Notes under the pieces: model-generated
Seen by the model: only the letters and a program-made list of their open reading frames with translations
Told to the model about the DNA's origin: nothing
Database searches by the model: none
Made by a program: the position numbers and the translations under genes
Shown: in pieces, positions 1 to 5,104 of the stretch
How the letters are laid out: each line of letters starts with the position of its first letter
Numbering within the stretch: position 1 is the stretch's first letter
Assembly: GCA_945912085.1 (NCBI GenBank)
Contig: CAMEBJ010000108.1
Span: 1 to 5,104 of the forward strand
DNA length: 5,104 nt
Origin: an uncultured Bacteroidales bacterium
GTDB lineage: Bacteria; Bacteroidota; Bacteroidia; Bacteroidales; UBA932
Direction: 5' to 3'

Positions 1-402
1 GGATGAGGACTTATTGGCGGAGGAGTTTGCTGATGTATTGCCTGAAATTTTCGCCCTGGATGCAGAGGGCTTTCGGATGGTGATTCCGGGAACAGGTCCA
101 TTACCGGGATGTACGGGAGGGGAGGAGATTTTGCGGCTGGAAGATTTGCCGGCTGGGCTCCGGTCACCTGAAGATTCCAAGTCGGAAGGATGCTCCGAAG
201 CGACCTCCCCGAGCAGCCTTTGCGCAAGGGCCGGGTCTATTACATAGACAGTGTCGGGAGCCTCCCTTTTGGCGGAGATTGCGGAAAGTGCCGCTTTGTT
301 GATGAATACAGCAGTCTGATAGCCGACAATGAGGAACACAATGGCTATTACTGCAACAACTTCAGACCTCGTCAACCCCTTGACTTCAGTCTTTTGTTTC
401 AT
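1..402 (-). CDS. Hypothetical single-pass membrane protein, N-terminal part (runs off left edge)
   Basis: The frame opens with ATG at 402-400 and stays open for 134 codons to the window edge, so the C-terminus is missing. Seen directly: a short charged start (MKQKTEVKGLTRSE), one hydrophobic helix at about residues 14-37 (VVAVIAIVFLIVGYQTAVFI within it), a short ordered-looking stretch (DTVYVIDPALAQRLLGEVAS, about 56-75), then a Ser/Pro/Lys-rich, low-complexity linker to the edge. Basic residues before the helix and no cleavage site suggest an inner-membrane anchor with the rest in the periplasm. Bacteroidota helix-hairpin-helix (ComEA-like) proteins often have a similar anchor and linker, but no such domain is visible, so this is only a guess. 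The gene follows rsmI by 70 bp. The gap is AT-rich (9 G/C in 411-450) with no consensus promoter or clear terminator, so read-through from rsmI is possible. The opposite strand is also open over 14-247, which lowers confidence in the distal part. Confidence 0.6.
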   Translation of the reverse strand, partial: MKQKTEVKGLTRSEVVAVIAIVFLIVGYQTAVFINKAALSAISAKREAPDTVYVIDPALAQRLLGEVASEHPSDLESSGDRSPAGKSSSRKISSPPVHPGNGPVPGITIRKPSASRAKISGNTSANSSANKSSS

Positions 403-472
403 CGGTAACTATTTTGAAAATTCTCTTTTTCTGTTCAAATTTCTTTTTCGTTATGCCCAAAGGGTGACACCA

Positions 473-1174
473 CTACCGGCGGCCGGAGACGACAATGACA
501 ATTTCGCCCTTGGGCTCATGTTCACGAAACCATGAGGCGACCTCTTCAAGGGTGCCGCGGCGGTGCTCTTCGAATTTCTTTGAAATTTCCCTCGCAACGG
601 AACACTCGCGGTCAGGCCCGAAAAATTCCGCAAACTGCTCCAGAGTCTTGACCAGCCGATAGGGAGACTCGTAGAAAACCATCGTCCTTGTCTCCGATGC
701 AAGTTCATTCAGACGGGTTTGCCTTCCCTTTTTCACTGGAAGGAAACCCTCGAAGCAGAACCTGTCGCAGGGATATCCCGAGGAGACAATCGCAGGAATC
801 AGCGCAGTGGCTCCCGGCAGGGTCTGGACGGTAATGCCCGCCTGGACACAGGTCCTGACCAGAAGAAAACCCGGATCGGAAATCCCGGGAGTACCCGCAT
901 CACTAATCAAAGCCACATTGAGGCCCGCGGCAATCCTGTCACGGACCATCTCGACGGTCTTGTGCTCATTGACCTTGTGGTGGGACTCCAGACGGCCGTG
1001 TATGTCGTAATGCTTCAGCAGCACGCTGCTCGTGCGGGTGTCCTCCGCAAGAATCAGGTCAGCCTCCTTCAGCACGGAAACTGCCCTGAAAGTCATATCC
1101 TCCAGATTTCCCACGGGGGTAGGGACGATGTAAAGCACGCCCTGCTCCCTCACCTGCTCCTTGAAAGCCGTCAT
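473..1174 (-). CDS. rsmI: 16S rRNA (cytidine-1402-2'-O)-methyltransferase RsmI
   Basis: Cytosolic SAM-dependent enzyme of the tetrapyrrole-methylase fold. In known members it adds the 2'-O-methyl to C1402 in the decoding centre of 16S rRNA; the base methylation of the same residue is done by RsmH. The 233-aa product carries the family motifs in order: VPTPVGNLED (17-26), AEDTRTS (43-49), the glycine-rich SDAGTPGISDPG (91-102), LPGATALIPA (119-128), FEGFLPVKKGR (141-151), ESPYRL (169-174), REISKKFEE (195-203) and GEIVIVV (223-229). It ends right after the core fold and lacks the C-terminal extension of the roughly 286-aa E. coli protein; short forms are usual in Bacteroidota, so this is not a truncation. 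The ATG at 1174 overlaps the TGA of the upstream hypothetical gene (ATGA) and has an AGGAGG 8 nt upstream, which fixes the start and suggests coupled translation. Identification is secure; activity is inferred from the family. Confidence 0.95.
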   Translation of the reverse strand: MTAFKEQVREQGVLYIVPTPVGNLEDMTFRAVSVLKEADLILAEDTRTSSVLLKHYDIHGRLESHHKVNEHKTVEMVRDRIAAGLNVALISDAGTPGISDPGFLLVRTCVQAGITVQTLPGATALIPAIVSSGYPCDRFCFEGFLPVKKGRQTRLNELASETRTMVFYESPYRLVKTLEQFAEFFGPDRECSVAREISKKFEEHRRGTLEEVASWFREHEPKGEIVIVVSGRR

Positions 1175-1782
1175 TTCAATTTCCTCCTGACAGCCATCAT
1201 AAACCTGTAAATCACATCCGAATCAGGGTCCCAGCCCTTGAAGCGGTCCAAAAGCCACCGTGCGGCATCCTCAAAGGAAGAATAGCCGTTAAGTTCTGTA
1301 ACAACCGATTGGAACAAGGCCGGATCATCGGAAAAAAGAGTCTTTATGAAATATAATCTGTCATTGAGGGATATGGCACTTCTGATATCCTGTACCGAAG
1401 ATCCCGGAATGTCAGTCATCCAAGCCCTTGAACGCGTCAACACATCCGCAACAGACGGCCTTGAATCATCAAGGAAAGGGACATCCAGTTCAATGGCCTC
1501 TTCAGAATCGTCAAGTGTAAGCAGAGGTGGCTCCTCACCCGATCCTTCAGGCAACGGATCTCCGGGAACAATTTCCTCAGAAACACCAACTTCAGGAGCA
1601 TCCTCTTTCGAAACATCCACATCCTCCACAGAATCCGGCAGGGTATCCCGGCATTCACACGCAACACTACCAGGCATTTTCCCCAATTCTTCCAGCTTTC
1701 CGGCAATCAAATCCATCTGCCTCCTTATGTCGGCAATCATCCCGGATATTTCCGACAAAATCTCTTCCTGCGTTTTTTCCAT
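1171..1782 (-). CDS. Hypothetical acidic protein with coiled-coil start and conserved helical C-terminus
   Basis: No function is recognised. The 203-aa product has three parts. Residues 1-36 are a likely amphipathic or coiled-coil helix (heptad-like spacing in EEILSEISGMIADIRRQMDL and onward). Residues 37-130 are a strongly acidic, Pro/Ser-rich, probably disordered linker with two Cys in ACEC (41-44). Residues 131-203 form a compact helical domain (AISLNDRLYFIKTLF, then SFEDAARWLLDRF and a basic end, MMAVRRKLK). From memory, the last part resembles a C-terminal domain (I-N/L-N-D-R/K-x-x-F-I-x-x-L-F pattern) in many uncharacterised Bacteroidota proteins. No signal peptide or membrane segment is seen, so it is probably cytosolic. 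The ATG at 1782 is preceded by a good promoter and no Shine-Dalgarno site. The stop overlaps rsmI by 4 nt. The operon suggests a housekeeping or ribosome-linked role, but that is inference only. Confidence 0.85.
   Translation of the reverse strand: MEKTQEEILSEISGMIADIRRQMDLIAGKLEELGKMPGSVACECRDTLPDSVEDVDVSKEDAPEVGVSEEIVPGDPLPEGSGEEPPLLTLDDSEEAIELDVPFLDDSRPSVADVLTRSRAWMTDIPGSSVQDIRSAISLNDRLYFIKTLFSDDPALFQSVVTELNGYSSFEDAARWLLDRFKGWDPDSDVIYRFMMAVRRKLK
1183..1188 (-). promoter_or_regulatory. Shine-Dalgarno site for rsmI inside the upstream gene
   Basis: Reading the minus strand, AGGAGG lies 8 nt before the rsmI ATG, within the last codons of the hypothetical gene (its C-terminal Arg-Arg-Lys-Leu-Lys). 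It supports ATG 1174 as the start. None of the other visible starts here (1782, 1824, 3275, 402) has a comparable site, as expected for Bacteroidota. The motif could be partly a by-product of the AGG AGG arginine codons. Confidence 0.6.
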
Positions 1783-1798
1783 AATTTAGTTATCTTTG
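1767..1798 (+). promoter_or_regulatory. Bacteroidetes-type promoter for tdk
   Basis: A perfect -7 box TATCTTTG lies at 1791-1798. The -33 position at 20-nt spacing holds CCTG (1767-1770), only half matching TTTG, inside the first codons of the divergent hypothetical gene. The expected start is near 1804, leaving a leader of about 20 nt before the tdk ATG. Its -7 box mirrors that of the opposing promoter (TTTGC at 1795-1799, GCAAA at 1810-1814). Confidence 0.5.
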
Positions 1799-1810
1799 CA
1801 GTCGCAACCG

Positions 1811-1843
1811 CAAAAGTAAGGAAATGTTTTTAGAAAATACAAA
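1811..1843 (-). promoter_or_regulatory. Bacteroidetes-type promoter for the hypothetical gene-rsmI unit
   Basis: On the minus strand, a -33 TTTG (1843-1840) is followed by a 21-nt spacer and a -7 box TACTTTTG (1818-1811), an exact match to TTTG-N19-21-TAnnTTTG. Transcription would start near 1805-1803, giving a leader of about 22 nt to the ATG at 1782. The -33 element lies inside the first codons of tdk. This is a consensus match by eye, with no experimental support. Confidence 0.6.
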
Positions 1844-2390
1844 AAAAGCAGGTTCAATCGAAGTAATCTGCGGATCAATGTTTTCGGGAAAGACCGAAGA
1901 ACTCATCAGGAGACTCAAAAGGGCCAGGTTCGCCAACCAGAAAGTCGAGATTTACAAGCCGGCAATCGACGTGCGCTACTCCGATGACCAGGTTGTCTCA
2001 CACGATTCGCACAGCATCCCTTCAACTCCGATTGACTCCCCTGCCAGTATGCTCCTGCTTTCAAGCGATGTGGAAGTGGTAGGAATTGACGAGGCTCAGT
2101 TCTTTGACGAGACCATCGTGGAAGTCGTGCAGAAACTTGCCGACAGAGGCATCAGGGTCATCATCGCAGGACTCGACATGGATTTCACCGGCAAGCCGTT
2201 CGGTCCTATGCCCGCCCTTATGGCAGTTGCTGAAGATGTCCAGAAAGTCCACGCCATCTGCGTGAAATGCGGCAGCCCCGCCAACCATTCGCACCGTCTT
2301 GCCAAGAGCGACAAGCTGGTGCTCCTCGGAGAGAAAGACACCTACGAGCCACTCTGCCGCCATTGCTTCAACGCAGCGGAAGGCAGGTAA
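1824..2390 (+). CDS. tdk: Thymidine kinase, type II (TK1-like)
   Basis: Cytosolic salvage enzyme that phosphorylates thymidine to dTMP with ATP; family members are usually tetramers inhibited by dTTP. The 188-aa product is full length for the bacterial type II family. Seen directly: a P-loop GSMFSGKT (17-24); DEAQFF (89-94) with the metal-binding Asp89 and the presumed catalytic base Glu90; [15 protein letters not shown] (116-130), which belongs to the nucleoside site; and a structural zinc site of four cysteines, CVKC (146-149) and CRHC (178-181), bracketing the lasso segment ([12 protein letters not shown], 167-178) that closes over thymidine. No key residue is missing. The ATG at 1824 leaves a short A-rich leader; an AAGGA lies only 1 nt before the ATG, too close to act as a Shine-Dalgarno site. 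The gene diverges from the hypothetical gene-rsmI unit and converges on xerD with a 9-bp gap. Identification is very secure. Confidence 0.97.
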   Translation: MFLENTKKAGSIEVICGSMFSGKTEELIRRLKRARFANQKVEIYKPAIDVRYSDDQVVSHDSHSIPSTPIDSPASMLLLSSDVEVVGIDEAQFFDETIVEVVQKLADRGIRVIIAGLDMDFTGKPFGPMPALMAVAEDVQKVHAICVKCGSPANHSHRLAKSDKLVLLGEKDTYEPLCRHCFNAAEGR

Positions 2391-2399
2391 TCCAATCCC

Positions 2400-3275
2400 T
2401 CAACGCCTCGGATGATGATTGATGACATCCCTCATCCAGGATTCCGTGTCAATGTGCGTGTAAATTTCGGTCGTGAGTATGCTCTCGTGTCCGAGCATAT
2501 CCTGAACCACCCTCAAATCAGCCCCGTGATTCACCAGATGGGTCGCAAATGAATGTCTGAATGTGTGCGGCGAGATTTCCTTGTGGACTCCGGCGAGCAT
2601 TGCCTGCCTCTTGACCATCGTAAAGACAGACACCCTGCTCAGTGCCCTGCCATCCCTGTTCAGGAAAAGTATGTCTTCAGAGGCGGTGTCGGACGGTTCA
2701 GGACGGACGGCAAGATAGTCCGAGACAGCATCCAGAGCCATTCCCCCGATCGGGACGAGCCTTTCCTTGTTTCCCTTTCCCACAATCCGGACAAAACCTT
2801 CCTTGAAATAAACATTTGAAATCTTCAGGCCGACAGCCTCTGAGACCCTCAGCCCGCAGCCGTACAAGACCTCCAGAATTGCCCGGTCACGCAGTCCGTT
2901 CCACGACCCGGTGTCCACGGAATCGATGATGGCCGAAACTTCATCTTCGGAAAGGACTGCCGGCAAGTGGCGCCCGATTTTCGGGGCATCCACCGCATCA
3001 CAGGGATTATCTTTCACATATCCCTCCAGGACCGTCCACCGGAAGAAAGACCTGAGCGAGCTCAGACATCTTGCCTGAGAGCGTTTTGACAGGGCATTAA
3101 GGGTACCGAAATATTTAGCTATGCAGTCGGACGTCACCTCCCCTACCCGAACCCCGGCAGAATCAATCCAGGCAAGGAAATCCCGGACATCAGAAGAGTA
3201 CGATGCCACCGTAGAGGGTGACATCGCACGTTCTATCTTCAGATAGGAAATATAGTCCTCCAGAAATCTGCCCAT
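2400..3275 (-). CDS. xerD: Site-specific tyrosine recombinase XerD
   Basis: Tyrosine recombinase of the Xer type, which with a partner resolves chromosome dimers at dif during division. The 291-aa product (ATG at 3275) has the normal XerD length (E. coli 298). An N-terminal SAM-like, core-binding domain spans about residues 2-85 and the catalytic domain about 105-285. The full active site is present: Arg143 (CGLRVSE), Lys167 (GKGNKERLVPIG), His237 and Arg240 (HTFRHSFATHL), His263 (LGHESI) and the nucleophile Tyr272 (TEIYTHID). The spacing equals that of E. coli XerD, and the tail ends in HHPRR, close to the XerD HHPRA ending. This favours XerD over XerC or a mobile-element integrase; no att sites or cargo genes are seen. 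The frame also has a TTG at 3278, but the ATG is preferred. The start lies 6 nt after the peptidase stop, with no Shine-Dalgarno site, so expression is probably from the peptidase transcript. Confidence 0.9.
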   Translation of the reverse strand: MGRFLEDYISYLKIERAMSPSTVASYSSDVRDFLAWIDSAGVRVGEVTSDCIAKYFGTLNALSKRSQARCLSSLRSFFRWTVLEGYVKDNPCDAVDAPKIGRHLPAVLSEDEVSAIIDSVDTGSWNGLRDRAILEVLYGCGLRVSEAVGLKISNVYFKEGFVRIVGKGNKERLVPIGGMALDAVSDYLAVRPEPSDTASEDILFLNRDGRALSRVSVFTMVKRQAMLAGVHKEISPHTFRHSFATHLVNHGADLRVVQDMLGHESILTTEIYTHIDTESWMRDVINHHPRR

Positions 3276-3281
3276 CAAGGA

Positions 3282-5104
3282 TTACAGAGTTGCATATTTC
3301 TTTCCGTATTCCATCATCTGGGCGAGATAATCATCGTTGTAAACCACCTTGTAGTCAACGACCTTGCCGCCTTTCTCCACCGGGACGATGTCCGGATTGA
3401 TGAAACCGCCGTATGGTTTGAGCCCAAGTGATGCATATCTCTCTTTCACTTCCTTGTGAAGAACAGGATCGATTTCTACAGCATAAGTCTCGACCAGAGC
3501 CTTGCCTGCCTTGTAGTCACCCTCTGACTTGATTCTCTGCACCTCGGCAAGTAGCTGTCCGAAAAGTCCGCGCAAGGCCTCGTAATCATTGACCACGAAA
3601 TAGGTCTTCCCATCACGCACCTTCTTTTCAATCACATTGTCCTTCAGTCCCTTCTCATAGCACCACTTTGCAATCAGCAGACGGTTCTGCATATGGGCTT
3701 CGGTGTTCTTGCGTCCGAGTTCCACCCTGTTGAACTGAACGAAGAGACCATTGCGTATGTAATTGGCATACTGAGCCTTGTAAGCCTCACCATCCGGGAG
3801 TATTCCCAGTTCGACAAGTTTCGGGTCTGCCATAAAATAGAGTCCGAACAAATCCGCACGGGTCTCTTCTAGGGCCGAGCTATACTCTCCGAGGGCCCCG
3901 GAAGGCACTCCCGGAAGCAGCTGGCCGGAACCGTGACCCAGACATTCGTGAAGGTCTGTGTGAACCTCGTCGGTCAGGGAAAGATACTTCCTTGCATACT
4001 CAAGTTCCTTCTCATCGAAGGTGAACTCGCTCTGGATGTTCTTCGGAGACTCCTGTGCAGCAAAGGAATAGGCGTGGGTAATGTTCGCAATCGTCACAGA
4101 CTTCGAGCCATATTCCTTCCTGATCCAGTCGGCATTCGGAAGATTGATTCCAATCGGGGTTGACGGGAAGCAGTCCCCTCCAAGGGCAGCCACGTTGATG
4201 ACCTTCGCGGAAACGCCCCTGACCTCTTTCTTGCGGAACTTCGGATCCACCGGTGAACGGTCCTCGAACCACTGTGCGTTGCGGCTGATGAGTTCTGTCC
4301 TGCGGGAAGCCTCCAGATCCTTAATATTTACTATAGCCTCCCAGGATGCTTTCCTTCCGAGCGGGTCGTTGTAGTCCTCGATGAAGCCGTTGACATAGTC
4401 CACGACACCTTCGGTCTCTCCGGCCCAGAGGATGTTGTACTCGTCCCAGGTCCTCAGGTCACCGGTGCGATAATAGTCAATCAGGAGTTTTAGACCATCT
4501 TTCTGCGCCTGATTTTCAGCACATTGTGCGGCCAGTTCAAGTTCTGCCACGATTTTTTCAATCGCAGGTCCGTAAAGTCCTCCGACCTTGTAGACATCCT
4601 CGCGGACTACTCCGTTTCCATCCTTGTAAACCTTGCTGTTCAGACCGTAGGAAACCGGACGCGGGTCGTTCGGGACCATAATGCTTTCATAGTATTTCTC
4701 AACCTCATCCCTCGTGACTCCCTCGTAGAAATTCACTGCAGAAGATGCCACAAGGTCCTTCGAGGTGTCAGTGGACTTGCGCTGAAGCAGATACTCCGGG
4801 TCATAGATTACCTTGAGCAGGGTGTCCGCCTTGTCAGCATCCCCGACAGCCTCCATCAGGCTCCTGAAATACTTCTGAGGGCAGGCAGGAAAGAATTTGT
4901 CCTCGGCATAGTGGTGATGGATTCCGTTGCTGAAGAACACCCTTTTGGCGTAAACCAGAAAATCTTGATACTCAGAACATTCCCGGTCCCCTTTGTAATT
5001 TTCGATGATATTTTCAATTGCGTGTCGCACAGGCAGGTTGAAGCGGCAGTTCTGCGCCCAGAGGATGTCACGGCCGTACTTTGCAGCCTCCGAAAGGTGA
5101 TAGA
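3282..5104 (-). CDS. Dipeptidyl-peptidase III (zinc peptidase family M49), 5' end missing
   Basis: Zinc exopeptidase that removes dipeptides from the N-terminus of oligopeptides. The M49 zinc motif HECLGH (3950-3933) supplies two His ligands and the catalytic Glu; EETRAD (3869-3852) supplies the third ligand, its second Glu, 28 residues after the first His, the spacing I recall for the Bacteroides thetaiotaomicron enzyme. Human DPP III has HELLGH and EECRAE. Other family-like stretches are SNGIHHHY and GLYGPAIEKIVAEL. The frame has 606 visible codons and reads through to the right edge (upstream residues LSEAAKYGRDILWAQN fit the family), so the GTG at 5030 is internal and roughly 60-70 N-terminal residues are missing if the length is near 675. 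Whether it has a signal peptide or lipobox cannot be seen. The stop at 3284-3282 is 6 nt before xerD, so the two are likely co-transcribed. Confidence 0.93.
   Translation of the reverse strand, partial: YHLSEAAKYGRDILWAQNCRFNLPVRHAIENIIENYKGDRECSEYQDFLVYAKRVFFSNGIHHHYAEDKFFPACPQKYFRSLMEAVGDADKADTLLKVIYDPEYLLQRKSTDTSKDLVASSAVNFYEGVTRDEVEKYYESIMVPNDPRPVSYGLNSKVYKDGNGVVREDVYKVGGLYGPAIEKIVAELELAAQCAENQAQKDGLKLLIDYYRTGDLRTWDEYNILWAGETEGVVDYVNGFIEDYNDPLGRKASWEAIVNIKDLEASRRTELISRNAQWFEDRSPVDPKFRKKEVRGVSAKVINVAALGGDCFPSTPIGINLPNADWIRKEYGSKSVTIANITHAYSFAAQESPKNIQSEFTFDEKELEYARKYLSLTDEVHTDLHECLGHGSGQLLPGVPSGALGEYSSALEETRADLFGLYFMADPKLVELGILPDGEAYKAQYANYIRNGLFVQFNRVELGRKNTEAHMQNRLLIAKWCYEKGLKDNVIEKKVRDGKTYFVVNDYEALRGLFGQLLAEVQRIKSEGDYKAGKALVETYAVEIDPVLHKEVKERYASLGLKPYGGFINPDIVPVEKGGKVVDYKVVYNDDYLAQMMEYGKKYATL

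Noticed and set aside
411..440. AT-rich inverted repeat (TTTTGAA/TTCAAAT) after rsmI as a terminator
   Set aside because: The stem is short and AT-only apart from one pair, and the loop is about 15 nt; it would not form a stable intrinsic terminator.
719..1210. A 163-codon plus-strand open frame opposite rsmI
   Set aside because: It lies antisense to a gene with all RsmI motifs, and its product has no recognisable domain; it is a shadow of that gene's codon bias.
1346..1789. A 147-codon Ser-rich plus-strand open frame
   Set aside because: It is antisense to the acidic linker of the hypothetical protein: Glu/Asp-rich codons read in reverse give Ser-rich text. The minus frame has a promoter and the ATGA junction; this one has neither.
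2410..2437. Inverted repeat GGATGA/TCATCC as a terminator between tdk and xerD
   Set aside because: The stem is only 6 bp with a 16-nt loop, no T-run follows on either strand, and it lies inside xerD coding sequence.
2400..3275. Integrase of a mobile element or genomic island
   Set aside because: Length, catalytic spacing and the HHPRR tail fit housekeeping XerD. There are no direct repeats, tRNA gene or cargo genes nearby, and the neighbours are core genes.
3276..3278. TTG as start of xerD
   Set aside because: It directly precedes an ATG in the same frame, and the ATG gives a normal XerD N-terminus.
5028..5030. GTG as start of the peptidase
   Set aside because: The frame continues upstream to the window edge with family-like residues (LSEAAKYGRDILWAQN), so this codon is an internal valine.

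Overview
The window looks like an ordinary chromosomal segment from a member of the Bacteroidota, most likely the order Bacteroidales. Four things point there: two matches to the Bacteroidetes-type promoter -7 box (TAnnTTTG); a short RsmI without a C-terminal extension; a bacterial dipeptidyl-peptidase III with the HECLGH zinc motif known from Bacteroides; and little use of Shine-Dalgarno sequences. By eye the G+C content is close to half. I cannot name a genus from this.

Layout from left to right. Positions 1-402 hold the N-terminal part of an unrecognised single-pass membrane protein on the minus strand, which runs off the left edge. After a 70-bp AT-rich gap come rsmI (473-1174, minus), a 16S rRNA 2'-O-methyltransferase, and upstream of it a hypothetical acidic protein (1171-1782, minus). 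Their ATGA overlap suggests one transcript with coupled translation. A 41-bp gap then separates this unit from tdk (1824-2390, plus), a type II thymidine kinase. Only 9 bp beyond tdk, and convergent with it, lies a second minus-strand unit: a dipeptidyl-peptidase III gene that enters from the right edge (3282-5104, 5' end missing), followed 6 nt later by xerD (2400-3275), a tyrosine recombinase.

The genes do not form one pathway. They cover ribosome modification, thymidine salvage, chromosome dimer resolution and peptide breakdown, packed tightly as is usual in a core genome. I found no mobile element, CRISPR array, RNA gene, phage or defence module, and no gene-free stretch over 100 bp. The most interesting structure is the 41-bp gap before tdk, where two Bacteroidetes-type promoters appear to face each other with nearly coincident start points. 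The uncharacterised gene upstream of rsmI is the best candidate for unknown biology. I see no sign of an exciting new system.
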